Origin: Pseudomonadota bacterium
GTDB taxonomy: Bacteria; Pseudomonadota; Gammaproteobacteria; Acidiferrobacterales; Acidiferrobacteraceae
DNA: 34,054 nt
Assembly (NCBI GenBank): GCA_021784845.1
Contig: JAJYHH010000061.1
Location: 1 to 34,054 of the forward strand
Direction: 5' to 3'
In this document: in pieces, positions 19,297-31,806 of the stretch
How positions within the stretch are numbered: the first letter of the stretch is position 1
How the letters are laid out: every line of letters starts with the position of its first letter
The notes under the pieces: generated by a model
The model's database searches: none
What the model was told of the DNA's origin: nothing
Seen by the model: the letters and a program-made list of their open reading frames with translations, nothing else
Made by a program: the position numbers and the translations under genes

Positions 19297-21219
19297 TTGA
19301 ACAATCTCGCCAAGAATCTCTTGTTATGGCTGGTCATTGCCATAATACTCATGGCGGTCTTCAACAGCTTCGGCACGCATCATGCGGCTGTCCGGGCTAT
19401 TGATTACTCGCGTTTTGTAAGCGAAGTCAAGCAAGGCCAGATCGGTCGGGTGGTGATCCAGGGTCACCGCATCACGGGTGTCACCAAGAATGGTGAGCAT
19501 TTTTCCACCTATGCCCCGAATGACGCGAACCTGGTACCCGAGCTTATCAGTAGCGGTGTGGCCGTGAATGCCAAGCCGCCGGAACAGCAGTCCCTCTTTT
19601 TGCAGATTCTCATCAACTGGTTCCCGATTCTGCTGTTTGTTGGCGTGTGGATATTTTTCATGCGCCAGATGCAAGGCGGCGGCGGCGGGCGCAGCGCCAT
19701 GAGTTTTGGCAAGAGCAAGGCCCGCATGCTGACCGAAGACACGAACAAGGTCACGTTTGACGATGTGGCCGGTGTCGAGGAAGCCAAGGAGGAGGTGCAC
19801 GAGCTCGTTGAGTTCCTGCGCGATCCGACCAAATTCCAGAAGCTTGGCGGGCGCATTCCGCGCGGTGTCCTGATGACGGGCAGCCCGGGCACCGGCAAGA
19901 CGCTGCTGGCCAAGGCCATCGCCGGCGAGGCCAAGGTGCCGTTCTTTTCCATCTCCGGTTCGGATTTCGTGGAGATGTTCGTGGGCGTCGGTGCTTCGCG
20001 CGTTCGTGACATGTTTGATCAGGCCAAGAAGCATGCGCCGTGTATCATCTTCATTGACGAGATCGATGCGGTTGGCCGGCAGCGCGGAGCGGGGCTTGGC
20101 GGTGGCCACGACGAACGGGAGCAGACGCTAAATCAGCTGCTGGTCGAAATGGACGGGTTCGAAGGCAGCGAGGGTGTGATCGTGATCGCCGCCACGAACC
20201 GGCCCGATGTGCTGGATCCGGCGCTCCTGCGCCCCGGCCGTTTCGACCGGCAGGTATTCGTGCCGTTGCCGGATATCCGCGGACGCGAGCAGATCATACG
20301 TATTCACATGCGCAAGGTGCCTGTGGCCGATGATGTCGTGCCGAGCATCCTGGCGCGCGGTACACCTGGATTTTCCGGTGCTGACCTGGCCAATCTCGTC
20401 AACGAAGCCGCTCTCTTTGCGGCGCGCCGGAACAAGCGGCTCGTCGAGATGCAGGATTTCGAGCTCGCCAAGGACAAGATCGTCATGGGCGCGGAGCGCC
20501 GCTCCATCGTCATGCCCGAGCGCGAGCGGATCAATACCGCCTATCATGAGTCCGGCCATACCGTGGTGGCGCGGATGCTGCCCAATACCGATCCCGTCCA
20601 TAAGGTGACGATCATTCCGCGCGGCCGCGCCCTGGGCGTGACCATGCAGCTGCCGACGGAAGACCGGTACAGCCATGACCGCGAGTATCTCCTGTCGACG
20701 ATTGCCGTGCTGATGGCCGGCCGGATCGCCGAGGAGGTTTTCATGCACCAGATGACCACGGGTGCGGCGAATGACTTCGAGCGGGCCACCGACCTCGCGC
20801 GCAACATGGTCAGCCGGTGGGGCATGAGCGATCGTCTCGGCACCCGTGTCTACGGGGAGAACCAGAGCGAAGTGTTCCTGGGCCGCGATGTGACGACACA
20901 CAAGAACCTGAGCGATGCCACGGCGCAGCTTGTCGATGCGGAGATCCGTCGCATCATCGACGAGCAGTACGGGCGCGCACGCCGGATCATCGAGGAGAAC
21001 AAAGACAAGGTGGAAGTGATGGCCGGTATGCTGCTTGAGTGGGAAACGCTCGATACCGACCAGATCAACGATATCATGGAGGGACGGCGGCCGCGTCCCC
21101 CTTATGGTTTTGCCGACCACACTCTTGATGGGAGTGGCACGGACGTGACCAACAAACCAGCCGACCGCACAGCTCAACTGAAGCCTCGCATGGACACTCC
21201 TGCGGGCGAATCGCGGTAG
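19297..21219 (+). CDS. ftsH: ATP-dependent zinc metalloprotease FtsH; probable TTG start at 19297 (ATG alternative at 19258)
   Basis: [26 protein letters not shown] matches the FtsH N-terminus; Walker [17 protein letters not shown] zinc motif. Confidence 0.97.
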   Translation: MNNLAKNLLLWLVIAIILMAVFNSFGTHHAAVRAIDYSRFVSEVKQGQIGRVVIQGHRITGVTKNGEHFSTYAPNDANLVPELISSGVAVNAKPPEQQSLFLQILINWFPILLFVGVWIFFMRQMQGGGGGRSAMSFGKSKARMLTEDTNKVTFDDVAGVEEAKEEVHELVEFLRDPTKFQKLGGRIPRGVLMTGSPGTGKTLLAKAIAGEAKVPFFSISGSDFVEMFVGVGASRVRDMFDQAKKHAPCIIFIDEIDAVGRQRGAGLGGGHDEREQTLNQLLVEMDGFEGSEGVIVIAATNRPDVLDPALLRPGRFDRQVFVPLPDIRGREQIIRIHMRKVPVADDVVPSILARGTPGFSGADLANLVNEAALFAARRNKRLVEMQDFELAKDKIVMGAERRSIVMPERERINTAYHESGHTVVARMLPNTDPVHKVTIIPRGRALGVTMQLPTEDRYSHDREYLLSTIAVLMAGRIAEEVFMHQMTTGAANDFERATDLARNMVSRWGMSDRLGTRVYGENQSEVFLGRDVTTHKNLSDATAQLVDAEIRRIIDEQYGRARRIIEENKDKVEVMAGMLLEWETLDTDQINDIMEGRRPRPPYGFADHTLDGSGTDVTNKPADRTAQLKPRMDTPAGESR

Positions 21220-21225
21220 GGTCCC

Positions 21226-22068
21226 ATGGCCGGCGCGGTCCGGTGGCAGTGGCCTGGGCGCGGTGGTCGCGCGGCTGTCATGGGTATTCTGAATGTGACC
21301 CCCGATTCCTTCTCGGACGGGGGTCTTTTTTTGAGCCCCGACCAGGTGGTGCGGCGGGTGGCAACCCTGATCGAGGAGGGTGCCGACATCATCGATGTGG
21401 GCGGGGAATCGACCCGTCCTGGAGCCTCGCCCGTGGAATCCGGGGAGGAACTGCGGCGCGTGCTCCCGGCGATCGAGGCCATCCGTCGGCACTTCACCAT
21501 CCCCTTGTCGGTCGACACGTCGGATCCTGCTGTCATGGAAGGGGCGCTGGGAGCGGGCGCCGATGTCATCAACGATGTGCGGGCGTTGCGCCGGCCGGGT
21601 GCCCTGGCGATGGCCGCCCGGCTGCAAGCCCCGGTTTGTCTGATGCACGCGCAAGGCGAACCCGGCACAATGCAGAGTGCGCCCCGTTACGAGAACGTGG
21701 TGCAGGATGTCACGGCCTTTCTGAGCGAGCGGCTGGAGGCTTGCCAGGCCGCCGGCCTGCCGAAAGAGCTTCTGGCGATCGACCCAGGATTCGGTTTCGG
21801 CAAGACGCTCGATCATAATATCAGTCTGCTGAGGGGGTTGCCGGCGCTGGCGGCGCTGGCCCCGGTCGTCATTGGCCTGTCACGAAAGACCATGACTGGC
21901 GTGCCGTTCGGGCTAGGCGTGCAGGATCGTCTGTACACCAGCATCGGCATGGCTTTGGCGGGGGTGCATCTGGGGGCGCAGGTGGTGCGTGTGCATGACG
22001 TACGGGCGACACGTGAAGCGGTGCGCGCCTGGGAACTTGTGTTTGAGCCAAGGGAGCGGATTCTATGA
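21226..22068 (+). CDS. folP: Dihydropteroate synthase
   Basis: [20 protein letters not shown]..., [44 protein letters not shown]. Confidence 0.97.
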   Translation: MAGAVRWQWPGRGGRAAVMGILNVTPDSFSDGGLFLSPDQVVRRVATLIEEGADIIDVGGESTRPGASPVESGEELRRVLPAIEAIRRHFTIPLSVDTSDPAVMEGALGAGADVINDVRALRRPGALAMAARLQAPVCLMHAQGEPGTMQSAPRYENVVQDVTAFLSERLEACQAAGLPKELLAIDPGFGFGKTLDHNISLLRGLPALAALAPVVIGLSRKTMTGVPFGLGVQDRLYTSIGMALAGVHLGAQVVRVHDVRATREAVRAWELVFEPRERIL

Positions 22069-23426
22069 GGCGGCGTTATTTTGGTACCGATGGTATCCGC
22101 GGACGCGTTGGAGAGGAGCCTATCAGCCCCGAAACGATCCTGAAGCTCGGCTGGGCGGCAGGCCGGGTATTGCTCGGCTCCGAACGCGGCTGCGTTCTGA
22201 TCGGCAAGGATACGCGCGTTTCAGGCTACCTGCTGGAATCAGCGCTTGAGGCGGGGCTGGCGGCGGCGGGGGCGGACATCCGCCTGATCGGCCCCATTCC
22301 GACTCCGGGTATCGCCTATCTGACGCGGACCACGCGCGCGCAGGCGGGCATCGTCATCAGCGCATCGCACAATCCCTATGAAGACAATGGCATCAAATTC
22401 TTTTCTTCCCAGGGCACCAAGCTCGCCGATGACATAGAACTTGCCATCGAGGACATGATGGCGCGGCCCCTGCGTGCCGTGGAATCTTCGGGGCTTGGCA
22501 AGGTGCGCCGGTTTCCGGATGCGGCGGGGCGCTACATCGAATTCTGCAAAAGCGCGTTTCCTTACCGGCTGGACCTGGACGGCCTGCGCATCGTGGTGGA
22601 CTGCGCACATGGGGCGACATACCAGACGGCGCCCCCTGTTTTTGGCGAGCTTGGCGCCGATGTCATTCCGATTGGTGTGGCGCCCGACGGATTCAACATC
22701 AACCGCGCCTGCGGGTCTACCTGTCCCGGCACGGTACGGGATGCCGTTCTCCAGCACGGAGCGGATCTGGGCGTGGCCCTCGACGGTGATGGCGATCGGG
22801 TCATCATGGTCGACCACCGCGGGGAAATCGTCGACGGTGATCGTATTTTGTTCATCATCGCCTCCCATCAGCAGCGCATGGGCCAGACGGTGCCGGGAGT
22901 CGTCGGTACGCTCATGAGCAATGTCGGACTTGAGCAGGCCCTGAAGCGTCTGGCGATCCCCTTCCGGCGTGCGGCGGTCGGTGACCGGTACGTGCTGACC
23001 GTTCTGAACGAAACGGGCTGGCAATTGGGAGGGGAGGCGTCTGGGCATGTGATCTGTCTCGACAAGAGCACCACCGGTGACGGCACCATCGCGGCGCTGC
23101 AGGTGCTGTGGGCGATGCGGGAATCCGGGAGCAGTCTCGCAGACCTTGCGTCGGGGGTGGAGGTGTATCCGCAGACGATCATCAATGTGTCCTTGCGCGG
23201 CGGGGGACTGGCGGCAGGGGACGTGATCCGCAGCGCGTTGGTGCAGACCGCCTTGCATGACGTCGAGCTCACCCTCCGTGAGCGGGGACGCGTGGTCCTG
23301 CGGGCATCAGGCACCGAGCCCGTGGTGCGGGTGATGGTCGAGGCCATGGATCCGGCGACGGTTGGCGAACTGAGCCGCCATCTCGCCGAAGCGGTCGAGC
23401 GTGCCGCGGCCACGGCAGTCGCCTAG
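22065..23426 (+). CDS. glmM: Phosphoglucosamine mutase
   Basis: [56 protein letters not shown]. Confidence 0.98.
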   Translation: MRRRYFGTDGIRGRVGEEPISPETILKLGWAAGRVLLGSERGCVLIGKDTRVSGYLLESALEAGLAAAGADIRLIGPIPTPGIAYLTRTTRAQAGIVISASHNPYEDNGIKFFSSQGTKLADDIELAIEDMMARPLRAVESSGLGKVRRFPDAAGRYIEFCKSAFPYRLDLDGLRIVVDCAHGATYQTAPPVFGELGADVIPIGVAPDGFNINRACGSTCPGTVRDAVLQHGADLGVALDGDGDRVIMVDHRGEIVDGDRILFIIASHQQRMGQTVPGVVGTLMSNVGLEQALKRLAIPFRRAAVGDRYVLTVLNETGWQLGGEASGHVICLDKSTTGDGTIAALQVLWAMRESGSSLADLASGVEVYPQTIINVSLRGGGLAAGDVIRSALVQTALHDVELTLRERGRVVLRASGTEPVVRVMVEAMDPATVGELSRHLAEAVERAAATAVA

Positions 23427-23506
23427 AATCTTTCTTGCCCCGCCGAAAAGACCCGCCTCCGTCATCCGCTCTCCTTCTGGATGGGGCATGAGGGGGTCGC
23501 TTCAAA

Positions 23507-23535
23507 TTGATTTGGCCGAGCCCCGCCGGTAACAT
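23507..23535 (+). promoter_or_regulatory. Candidate sigma-70 promoter for tpiA (-35 TTGATT 23507-23512, 17 bp, -10 TAACAT 23530-23535)
   Basis: Hexamers with optimal 17-bp spacing, about 31 bp upstream of the tpiA ATG. Confidence 0.5.
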
Positions 23536-23566
23536 GAGCGCCCGCTTGAACCAAAGGGAGAAGGAC

Positions 23567-24331
23567 ATGAGGCGACCGCTCGTGATGGGCAACTGGAAGA
23601 TGAATGGCCGGCTGGAGAGCGCGAAAGTCCTGCTTGCCGAAGTGGCCGCGGGTGCCCGGGAACTGGCCTCGGTCGAGATCGCCGTCTGCCCGCCTTTCCC
23701 GTTCCTGAACCTCGGCCGCACCCATAGTGACATCAGCCTTGGTGCGCAGAATGTGGCCGCCGAGGCCGAGGGCGCCTACACTGGCGAGGTGTCGGCTGCC
23801 ATGTTGAAGGATGTCGGCTGCCGCTATGTCATCGTCGGCCATTCCGAGCGTCGCACCCTCTTTGGCGAGTCCAATGCCGTCGTCGCCAGGAAGTTCGCGC
23901 AGGCGCAGGCGCAAGGACTGATTCCCGTGCTGTGCGTTGGCGAGACCGCCGACGAGCGCAACCGCTCCCTGACGGAGGAAGTCATCGGCGGGCAAATCCA
24001 TGCAGTCGTCGCCGCAGCCGGGGCTGCGGCTTTTGCGGGTGCAGTCGTCGCCTATGAGCCGATGTGGGCCATCGGCAGCGGGCGGGCTGCGGCGCCAGAG
24101 GACGCGCAGGCCGTCCACCATTTCATTCGCAGCCTGGTGGCGCGGTTAAGCGCCGAAGTGGCCGCGGGCCTGCGCATCTTGTATGGTGGTAGCGTCAAGG
24201 CGCAAAATGCGCCAGAATTGTTCGCCCAGGCGGACATAGATGGTGGGCTGATCGGTGGAGCCGCCCTGAACGCCCGGGAATTTGCCGGCATTTGCCAGGC
24301 GGCCGACAAGGCAGCCAAAAAAGGGTCTTGA
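23567..24331 (+). CDS. tpiA: Triosephosphate isomerase
   Basis: [66 protein letters not shown]. Confidence 0.98.
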   Translation: MRRPLVMGNWKMNGRLESAKVLLAEVAAGARELASVEIAVCPPFPFLNLGRTHSDISLGAQNVAAEAEGAYTGEVSAAMLKDVGCRYVIVGHSERRTLFGESNAVVARKFAQAQAQGLIPVLCVGETADERNRSLTEEVIGGQIHAVVAAAGAAAFAGAVVAYEPMWAIGSGRAAAPEDAQAVHHFIRSLVARLSAEVAAGLRILYGGSVKAQNAPELFAQADIDGGLIGGAALNAREFAGICQAADKAAKKGS

Positions 24332-24723
24332 TGACGGATTTTCTATTGATCGTACAGGTGCTGGTGGCGGTGGCTCTCACTGCAGTCATATTGATCCAGC
24401 ATGGCAAGGGTGCCGATATGGGTGCGTCGTTTGGTGGCGGTTCGTCGCAGACGCTTTTCGGTGCGCGCGGTTCGGCTACATTCCTGAGCCGCGTCACAGC
24501 GGTCCTTGCCACGATTTTCTTTGCAACGAGTCTCGCGCTCGCGTATCGTTCCGCGCATCATGTGGCGCCAGCGAGTGTGACGGAGATCGTGCCCGTGGCA
24601 CCCAGGTCGGCACCGGCCGTGCCGACCGGTCCGGCGCCCGCGCAGTCGCAGGGCCCGGCCCAGGCGCCTGCGCCGTTGCCAACGATTCCGGGGACGCCGG
24701 CCAAAAGCCAGTCAGGATCGTAA
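24331..24723 (+). CDS. secG: Protein-export membrane protein SecG
   Basis: [64 protein letters not shown]; start overlaps the tpiA stop. Confidence 0.96.
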   Translation: MTDFLLIVQVLVAVALTAVILIQHGKGADMGASFGGGSSQTLFGARGSATFLSRVTAVLATIFFATSLALAYRSAHHVAPASVTEIVPVAPRSAPAVPTGPAPAQSQGPAQAPAPLPTIPGTPAKSQSGS

Positions 24724-24753
24724 AAGCATCAGCGCCTGGGGGCAAAAGAGTTC

Positions 24754-24838
24754 GCCGAAGTGGTGGAATTGGTAGACACGCCGTCTTGAGGGGGCGGTGG
24801 CGCAAGCTGTGCGGGTTCGAGTCCCGCCTTCGGCACCA
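24754..24838 (+). tRNA. tRNA-Leu (anticodon GAG), CCA end encoded
   Basis: GCCGAAG acceptor / CTTCGGC-A-CCA; anticodon arm CCGTC-TTGAGGG-GGCGG; class II variable arm ggtggcgcaagctgt; T arm GCGGGTTCGAGTCCCGC. Confidence 0.97.
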
Positions 24839-24914
24839 ATTGGTCCTGTCTGTCTGGTCACCCAAAGGCCAGCTAAATACTTGAAATAAAATAAATGTAT
24901 AGCGCGCCCCGCGC

Positions 24915-24944
24915 TTGACTTGAGTCTAAACGGGTGCCTAGACT
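24915..24944 (+). promoter_or_regulatory. Candidate nuo operon promoter (-35 TTGACT 24915-24920, 18 bp, -10 TAGACT 24939-24944) with embedded inverted repeat AGTCTA-N10-TAGACT (24923-24944)
   Basis: Only sizeable intergenic gap before nuoA; near-consensus -35; perfect 6-bp inverted repeat whose right arm is the -10. Confidence 0.55.
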
Positions 24945-24999
24945 AACCGACCCGGTGGCGGATTGTGCTGCCTGTGTCACGCCTTCATGAGGAAAGGGG

Positions 25000-25356
25000 A
25001 TGCTAGGAAACTATCTGCCCATTTTGTTGTTTATCGGGGTCGGAATCCTTGTCGGGCTCATACCTCTTGCGCTCGGGCGCCTGTTGGCCCCGCATCATCC
25101 GGATGCGGCCAAGCTGTCGCCCTATGAGTGTGGATTCGAGGCCTTCGAGGATACCCGGACAAAATTCGACGTCCGGTATTATCTCGTCGCTATCCTCTTC
25201 ATTGTCTTTGACCTCGAGATCACTTTTTTGTTCCCGTGGGCGGTGGCGCTGCGCCAGATCGGACGCCCGGGCTTTTTGGCGATGGCGCTGTTCCTTGGCA
25301 TCCTGGTCGTTGGCTTCGTCTATGAATGGATGAAAGGGGCATTGGAGTGGGAGTAG
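25000..25356 (+). CDS. nuoA: NADH-quinone oxidoreductase subunit A
   Basis: [82 protein letters not shown]. Confidence 0.98.
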   Translation: MLGNYLPILLFIGVGILVGLIPLALGRLLAPHHPDAAKLSPYECGFEAFEDTRTKFDVRYYLVAILFIVFDLEITFLFPWAVALRQIGRPGFLAMALFLGILVVGFVYEWMKGALEWE

Positions 25357-25823
25357 AAGGCGTTATCGACAAGGGTTGGATCGTTACGTCCGCAGACAAG
25401 ATCGTGAACTGGACGCGGACCGGATCGTTGTGGCCCATGACGTTCGGTCTCGCCTGCTGCGCAGTCGAGATGATGCACGCAGGGGCTGCCCGGTATGACC
25501 TGGATCGCTTTGGGGTGGTCTTCCGGCCGAGCCCCCGTCAGTCTGATGTCATGATCGTCGCCGGCACGCTTGTCAACAAAATGGCACCCGCTTTGCGCAA
25601 GGTCTACGACCAGATGGCAGAGCCGCGCTGGGTGATATCCATGGGTTCCTGCGCCAATGGCGGTGGCTACTACCATTACTCCTATTCCGTCGTGCGTGGA
25701 TGTGACCGCATCGTGCCGGTGGACGTCTATGTACCCGGGTGTCCCCCGACGGCAGAAGCGCTGCTCTACGGGGTCATCCAGCTGCAGAACAAGATTCGGC
25801 GCACGAATACCATCGCGCGCTGA
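25347..25823 (+). CDS. nuoB: NADH-quinone oxidoreductase subunit B (probable GTG start)
   Basis: [68 protein letters not shown]...[14 protein letters not shown]. Confidence 0.97.
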   Translation: MGVEGVIDKGWIVTSADKIVNWTRTGSLWPMTFGLACCAVEMMHAGAARYDLDRFGVVFRPSPRQSDVMIVAGTLVNKMAPALRKVYDQMAEPRWVISMGSCANGGGYYHYSYSVVRGCDRIVPVDVYVPGCPPTAEALLYGVIQLQNKIRRTNTIAR

Positions 25824-25846
25824 CACCAAGAGACGAGACGTCCTGT

Positions 25847-26443
25847 ATGAGCACGCACGAGGCTTTCCTTGACGACGCCCAGAAAACCTTTGGTGCGGCC
25901 ACAACAAGTGTCCAGGTCGCCCACGGGGAGATCACGATGGTTCTGCGGCGCGAGCAGCTGCTCGAGACCGCCCGCATCCTGCGTGACGATCCGCGTTTCG
26001 CATTCGAACAGCTGATCGATCTGGCCGGCGTCGATTATCTCGGTTATGGTGAGTCGGAGCTGGAGGGGCCGCGCTTTGCGGTGGTCTATCACCTGCTGTC
26101 GATCACGCACAACAGGCGCCTGCGCCTGCGCGTGTTTCTGGATACGGAGGCGCCGATGGTGTCCTCGGTCGTGGCCATCTGGAATGCGGCGGACTGGTAT
26201 GAACGCGAGGCATTCGACCTGTTTGGCTTTATCTTCGATGGACATCGGGATCTGCGGCGCATCCTGACGGACTACGGCTTTGTCGGACATCCCTTCCGAA
26301 AGGATTTTCCGCTCATCGGGCGCGTCGAGATGCGCTATGACATCGAAAAGAAGCGCGTCGTGTACGAACCGGTCAGCATCGAACCGCGGGTGTTGGTGCC
26401 GCGGGTGATTCGCGAGGAGGGGTACGGTGGCGGAAATCCGTAA
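25847..26443 (+). CDS. nuoC: NADH-quinone oxidoreductase subunit C
   Basis: [50 protein letters not shown]. Confidence 0.97.
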   Translation: MSTHEAFLDDAQKTFGAATTSVQVAHGEITMVLRREQLLETARILRDDPRFAFEQLIDLAGVDYLGYGESELEGPRFAVVYHLLSITHNRRLRLRVFLDTEAPMVSSVVAIWNAADWYEREAFDLFGFIFDGHRDLRRILTDYGFVGHPFRKDFPLIGRVEMRYDIEKKRVVYEPVSIEPRVLVPRVIREEGYGGGNP

Positions 26444-27680
26444 TTACACGATGAACTTCGGGCCGCAGCATCCCGCGGCTCACGGGGTTTTGCGCCTTGT
26501 GCTCGAGCTGGACGGGGAAGTCATCGAGCGCGCCGATCCGCATATCGGGTTGCTGCACCGCGCCACCGAAAAGCTGGCTGAAAGCAAGCCATTCAACCAG
26601 TCCATCCCGTACATGGATCGGCTCGATTATGTGTCCATGCTGTGCAATGAGCACGCCTACGTGCTGGCCATCGAAAAGCTCGTTGGCGTCGAGGTACCCA
26701 TCCGGGCGCAGTATATCCGCGTTCTGTTCGATGAGATCACGCGCATCCTGAATCACTTGCTGTGGCTTGGCGCCCACGCGCTCGACATCGGTGCCATGAC
26801 TGTATTTCTCTATGCGTTCCGGGAGCGTGAGGACCTGATGGACGCGTATGAAGCGGTGTCCGGCGCGCGCATGCACGCGGCCTATTACCGCGTAGGCGGC
26901 GTGTACCGCGACCTGCCGGACACCATGCCCCAATACAGCGTGTCGCGGTGGCACGATACCCGCGACGTCGAGCGCATGAACAGCAATCGCCAGGGTTCCC
27001 TGCTCGATTTTCTGAGCGATTTCTGCGATCGCTTTCCGGGGTATGTTGATGAATACGAAACGCTTCTGACCGACAACCGCATCTGGAAGCAGCGGACCGT
27101 GGGCATTGGTGTCGTGTCGGCGCAGCGCGCGCTGCAGCTCGGTTTTACGGGGCCGATGCTGCGTGGTTCCGGGGTGGCGTGGGATCTGCGCAAAAAGCAG
27201 CCATATGAAGTCTATGATCGGCTCGACTTCGATATTCCCATCGGCGCCGAGGGCGACTGCTATGATCGCTACCTGGTGCGGGTGGCGGAAATGCGCCAGT
27301 CCAATCGCATCATCCGCCAGTGCATCGACTGGCTGCGTGCCAATCCGGGACCCGTGATAGCTGACGATCACAAGCTCGTGCCTCCGCGGCGCGAAGAGAT
27401 GAAGCAGGACATGGAAGCGCTTATCCACCACTTCAAGCTGTTTACGGAAGGATACTGCGTGCCGGCCGGCGAGGCCTATGCCGCCGTCGAGCACCCCAAG
27501 GGGGAATTCGGAATCTACCTGCTGTCCGATGGAGCCAACAAGCCGTTCCGGTTGAAGATCCGGGCACCGGGTTTTCCGCATCTGGCGGCTCTCGATGAAA
27601 TGGTCCGTGGGCACATGATCGCCGACGTCGTGGCGGTGATCGGGACGCAGGACATCGTATTTGGCGAGATTGACAGGTAG
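26427..27680 (+). CDS. nuoD: NADH-quinone oxidoreductase subunit D (GTG start overlapping nuoC end)
   Basis: [47 protein letters not shown]. Confidence 0.98.
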   Translation: MAEIRNYTMNFGPQHPAAHGVLRLVLELDGEVIERADPHIGLLHRATEKLAESKPFNQSIPYMDRLDYVSMLCNEHAYVLAIEKLVGVEVPIRAQYIRVLFDEITRILNHLLWLGAHALDIGAMTVFLYAFREREDLMDAYEAVSGARMHAAYYRVGGVYRDLPDTMPQYSVSRWHDTRDVERMNSNRQGSLLDFLSDFCDRFPGYVDEYETLLTDNRIWKQRTVGIGVVSAQRALQLGFTGPMLRGSGVAWDLRKKQPYEVYDRLDFDIPIGAEGDCYDRYLVRVAEMRQSNRIIRQCIDWLRANPGPVIADDHKLVPPRREEMKQDMEALIHHFKLFTEGYCVPAGEAYAAVEHPKGEFGIYLLSDGANKPFRLKIRAPGFPHLAALDEMVRGHMIADVVAVIGTQDIVFGEIDR

Positions 27681-27685
27681 GGCCG

Positions 27686-28156
27686 ATGCTTTCACAGGAA
27701 TCACGCGCAAGGATCGATCAGGAAATCGCCAAGTATCCGCCGGAGCAGAGGCAGTCGGCCGTGATCGCGGCGTTGCACATTGCCCAGGACGAGCATGGCT
27801 GGCTTTCGGTACCGCTCATGGACTACGTGGCGGGCCTGCTGGCCATGCGTCCGATCCAGGTGTACGAAGTGGCGAGCTTCTACACGATGTACGACCTGAA
27901 GCCGGTGGGGCGGCACAAGATATCGCTGTGCACGAACATCTCCTGTCTGCTGCGGGGTAGCGACGACATCGCCGGGCACCTGAAGAAACGGCTGGGCATC
28001 GGTTTTGGCGAGACGACCCCGGATGGGCGGTTTACCCTGAAGGAAGTCGAATGTCTGGCGGCCTGCGGTGGCGCGCCGATGTTTTTGATCGACAAGACGT
28101 ACTATGAGAATCTGACGCCCGCGCGGGTCGACGAGATTCTGGACAAGCTGGAGTAG
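27686..28156 (+). CDS. nuoE: NADH-quinone oxidoreductase subunit E
   Basis: EVASFYTMYDLKPVGRHKISLCTNISCLLRGSDDI...ECLAACGGAPMFLID (2Fe-2S ligands). Confidence 0.97.
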   Translation: MLSQESRARIDQEIAKYPPEQRQSAVIAALHIAQDEHGWLSVPLMDYVAGLLAMRPIQVYEVASFYTMYDLKPVGRHKISLCTNISCLLRGSDDIAGHLKKRLGIGFGETTPDGRFTLKEVECLAACGGAPMFLIDKTYYENLTPARVDEILDKLE

Positions 28157-28159
28157 CCG

Positions 28160-29437
28160 ATGACAAATGAGGTGTGTTTTCGCAACATGCATTTGGATAG
28201 GCCCTGGACGCTGGCAACCTACCAGAGTGCGGGCGGCTACGAGGCATGGCGGCGCATTCTGGCCGAGAAGACTCCGCAGGACGAGATCATCAACGAGGTG
28301 AAGAAATCGGTCCTCCGGGGGCGTGGTGGCGCCGGTTTTCCGACCGGACTCAAGTGGAGCTTCATGCCCCGCAATGCGCCAGGCCAGAAGTACATCATCT
28401 GCAATTCCGATGAGGGCGAGCCCGGGACTTTCAAGGATCGGGACATTCTGCGCTTTAACCCGCACGCCCTGATCGAGGGCATGGCCATCGCCGGTTATGC
28501 AATCGGTGCGACGGTCGGGTACAACTATGTGCGTGGTGAATTCTTCGAGCCGATCGATCGTTTCGAAGAGGCGCTGGCCGAGGCCCGTGCCGCCGGTTTC
28601 ATCGGCAAGAACGTACTGGGGTCTGGCGTGGACTTCGAGTTGCATACGCACCGCGGCGCAGGCGCCTATATCTGCGGCGAGGAGACGGCCCTCATCGAGT
28701 CCATCGAGGGCAAGAAGGGTCAGCCACGCTTCAAGCCACCTTTCCCGGCCAGCTATGGTCTGTATGGGCGTCCCACTACCATCAACAACACGGAAACGCT
28801 GGCTTCCATTCCCTCGATCCTTCTGAATGGCGCCCCGTGGTTTCTGAAGATCGGCAAACCCAATAACGGCGGATCAAAGATTTTTTCGGTCTCGGGACAC
28901 GTGAACCGGCCGGGCAACTACGAGGTGCCCCTGGGCATGCCGTTTGCCGAGCTCCTTGAGATGGCCGGCGGTATCTGGCGCGGCCGTAAACTGAAGGCCG
29001 TGATCCCCGGAGGATCGTCGGTGCCGGTCGTCCGCGGTGAGGTGATGATGGATCTCACCATGGATTACGATTCGCTGTCGAAGGCGGGCACCATGCTGGG
29101 CGCAGGTTCGGTGATCGTCATGGACGACCATACCTGCATGGTCAGGGCGCTGGAGCGCATTTCCCACTTTTACTACGAGGAATCGTGTGGTCAGTGTACG
29201 CCCTGCCGTGAAGGCACGGGATGGCTTGCGCGTGTTCTGCACCGGATCGAACATGGTCAGGGGCGCCCCGGGGATCTGGATCTCCTGACGGACATGGCGC
29301 GCAAGATAGATGGGCGCACCATCTGCGCCCTGGGTGACGCGGCCGCAACACCGGTCATAAGCTTCATCAAGAACTTCCGCGAGGAGTTCGAGTACCACAT
29401 TCATCACCAGACCTGCCAGGTCGCCGCAGCCGCGTAG
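28160..29437 (+). CDS. nuoF: NADH-quinone oxidoreductase subunit F
   Basis: [55 protein letters not shown]. Confidence 0.98.
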   Translation: MTNEVCFRNMHLDRPWTLATYQSAGGYEAWRRILAEKTPQDEIINEVKKSVLRGRGGAGFPTGLKWSFMPRNAPGQKYIICNSDEGEPGTFKDRDILRFNPHALIEGMAIAGYAIGATVGYNYVRGEFFEPIDRFEEALAEARAAGFIGKNVLGSGVDFELHTHRGAGAYICGEETALIESIEGKKGQPRFKPPFPASYGLYGRPTTINNTETLASIPSILLNGAPWFLKIGKPNNGGSKIFSVSGHVNRPGNYEVPLGMPFAELLEMAGGIWRGRKLKAVIPGGSSVPVVRGEVMMDLTMDYDSLSKAGTMLGAGSVIVMDDHTCMVRALERISHFYYEESCGQCTPCREGTGWLARVLHRIEHGQGRPGDLDLLTDMARKIDGRTICALGDAAATPVISFIKNFREEFEYHIHHQTCQVAAAA

Positions 29438-29451
29438 CGAGGAAAGTGCCG

Positions 29452-31806
29452 ATGTTGCATATTGAAATCGACGGCAAGAAGCTCGTGGTCGAAGAGGGCG
29501 CCATGGTGATCGAGGCGGCCGAGGCGGCTGGTATCTACATTCCCCGGTTCTGTTACCACAAGAAGCTCTCCGTGGCGGCCAATTGCCGCATGTGCCTGGT
29601 CGAGGTCGAGCGGGTTGCCAAACCCGTGCCGGCGTGCGCAACACCGGTCACCGAAGGGATGCGGGTGTTTACGCAATCGGCCAAGACTGTCGATGCCCAG
29701 AAGGGGGTCATGGAATTCCTGCTCATCAATCATCCGCTTGATTGCCCGGTCTGCGATCAGGGTGGCGAATGCGAGCTGCAGGACCTGGCCGTGGGCTATG
29801 GGCGAGACGTTTCGCGGTTCCAGGAGGCGAAGCGGATCGTGGCCGACAAGGACATCGGGCCGCTCATTGCCACGGAAATGACCCGCTGCATCCACTGCAC
29901 GCGCTGCGTGCGCTTCGGTCAGGAAATCGGCGGCATCATGGAACTCGGTGCAACCGGCCGCGGCGAGCATATGCGGATCGGCACGTACATCGAGGCGAGC
30001 GTCGACTCGGAGTTGTCGGGGAACATGATCGATCTTTGTCCGGTCGGGGCGCTGACTTCCAAGCCCTACCGCTATACGGCCAGACCCTGGGAGCTTGTCA
30101 ACAAACCATCAGTGAGCCCCCACGACTGCGTCGGCGCCAACCTCGATGTCCAGGTCCGGCGCAACAAGGTAATGCGCATACTGCCGCGGGAAAATGAGGC
30201 AATCAACGAAGTCTGGCTCTCTGACCGGGACCGCTTCAGCTATGTCGCCCTTCATGGCGGGGAGCGGCTGAAGGCGCCACTGGTGCGCGAGGGCGACACA
30301 TGGCGTGAAGTCGATTGGGAGATTGCCATCGACCGCGCCGTCGACAGTCTGCGCGGTGCCATAAGCCAGCACGGGCCGCGTGCCCTCTCGGCGCTTGCTT
30401 CGCCACAGCTGACGGTCGAGGAGGGTTTCCTGCTGCAGCGGCTGATGCGCGGTCTGGGCTCGGACAACATCGACCATCGGTTGCGGGAGCTGGATTTTCG
30501 CGACGACGTCCATGCGCCGCTCTTTCCCGGGCTCGGGCAGGCCATTCAGGCTCTGGAGCAGGCGGATGCCGTGCTTTTGATCGGCAGCAATGTGCGCAAG
30601 GAGCAGCCACTGCTTGGGCACCGGTTGCGCAAGGCGTTCCTCGAAGGCGCCCGCGTGGTCGCCATCAACCCCCTCGATTTTCCGTTTGTCTTCGATCTGG
30701 CCGCCAAGGCGATCGTGACCCCGGCGGCCATGGTCGAAACCACCGCACGGGTTGCGCTGGCGGTTGCCCGGCGCCTGCACATTGAATTGCCCCCGGAGAT
30801 GCGGGCCCTGGCGGATGTGGGCCCGCCGGGAGCCGTCGAGGAGGCGATGGCCGAGGTGCTGTGTGGCGGGCGCAAGCGCACGATCCTGCTGGGAGCGCTT
30901 GCCGGTACGCACCCGCAGGCTGCGCAATTGCGGGGTCTTGCGCGGTTCATTGCGCGGATCACGCGGGCGTCATGCGGTGAGCTGCCCTCGGGCAATGGTG
31001 CGGGCGCATGGCTTGCTGGCGTTCTGCCGCATCGGGGGCCCATGGGCACGCCGCGTGCCACGCCCGGCCGGCCGGCCGCCGACATGTTCGACGGCAGCCA
31101 GAAGGCTTTTGTGCTTGTCGATGTCGAGCCGGTGCTCGACAGTCAGCATGGCGGGCAGGCCCGTCGGGCGTTGGAGGCGGCGGAGTGCGTGATCGCGCTG
31201 TCGATTTTCCGCGGCGAGGCCCTTGAATACGCGGACATCATCCTGCCATGGGCGCCCTATACGGAAACGGATGGCACCTTCGTGAACGCCGAAGGCCGGT
31301 TTCAGTCCTTCCGTGCGGCCGTACCACCGGTGGCGGAAGCCCGTCCGGGGTGGAAGATCCTGCGCGTGCTGGCCGAGCGGCTTCATGTCGGCGGCTGCAA
31401 CCTGGATTCGGCCGCCGCCATTCTGCAGGAGCTTCGCGCTACGCAACGGGCCGAGTCTGCCGCGCCGGCGCCCTGGACATTCGTTCCCGTGGCGCGGCCG
31501 GCCTCGGTCCTGGAGCGGGTGGCGACGGTGTCTCTCTATGATTCCGATACGATCGTGCGTCGCGCCGAACCACTGCAGCGTACGGCCGATCGCCCGCGTC
31601 CTGCAGCCTATTTTCCGCCCGCAGACCTCGCGGAAAGGGGGTTGGCGCCGGGCAGCCTGCTCATGGTGACCATGGGGACGACCACGGTGCGTCTGGAAGC
31701 GGCGGTCGATGAGCGCGTACCGGCAGGTGCGGTCTTCATTCCGGCGGCGTTGCCCGAGACGGCGGCGTTGCCGCTTGGCGGTGAAGTGACTGTGGGGGCG
31801 GTATGA
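29452..31806 (+). CDS. nuoG: NADH-quinone oxidoreductase subunit G
   Basis: N-terminal ferredoxin domain [45 protein letters not shown]; molybdopterin-type C-terminal domain. Confidence 0.97.
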   Translation: MLHIEIDGKKLVVEEGAMVIEAAEAAGIYIPRFCYHKKLSVAANCRMCLVEVERVAKPVPACATPVTEGMRVFTQSAKTVDAQKGVMEFLLINHPLDCPVCDQGGECELQDLAVGYGRDVSRFQEAKRIVADKDIGPLIATEMTRCIHCTRCVRFGQEIGGIMELGATGRGEHMRIGTYIEASVDSELSGNMIDLCPVGALTSKPYRYTARPWELVNKPSVSPHDCVGANLDVQVRRNKVMRILPRENEAINEVWLSDRDRFSYVALHGGERLKAPLVREGDTWREVDWEIAIDRAVDSLRGAISQHGPRALSALASPQLTVEEGFLLQRLMRGLGSDNIDHRLRELDFRDDVHAPLFPGLGQAIQALEQADAVLLIGSNVRKEQPLLGHRLRKAFLEGARVVAINPLDFPFVFDLAAKAIVTPAAMVETTARVALAVARRLHIELPPEMRALADVGPPGAVEEAMAEVLCGGRKRTILLGALAGTHPQAAQLRGLARFIARITRASCGELPSGNGAGAWLAGVLPHRGPMGTPRATPGRPAADMFDGSQKAFVLVDVEPVLDSQHGGQARRALEAAECVIALSIFRGEALEYADIILPWAPYTETDGTFVNAEGRFQSFRAAVPPVAEARPGWKILRVLAERLHVGGCNLDSAAAILQELRATQRAESAAPAPWTFVPVARPASVLERVATVSLYDSDTIVRRAEPLQRTADRPRPAAYFPPADLAERGLAPGSLLMVTMGTTTVRLEAAVDERVPAGAVFIPAALPETAALPLGGEVTVGAV

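Noticed and set aside
20128-21816. 562-aa minus-strand ORF opposite ftsH/folP
   Set aside because: Antisense to two well-recognised genes; no recognisable domain; composition is that of a shadow frame.
26373-27710. 445-aa minus-strand ORF opposite nuoD
   Set aside because: Complete overlap with nuoD and no domain; shadow ORF.
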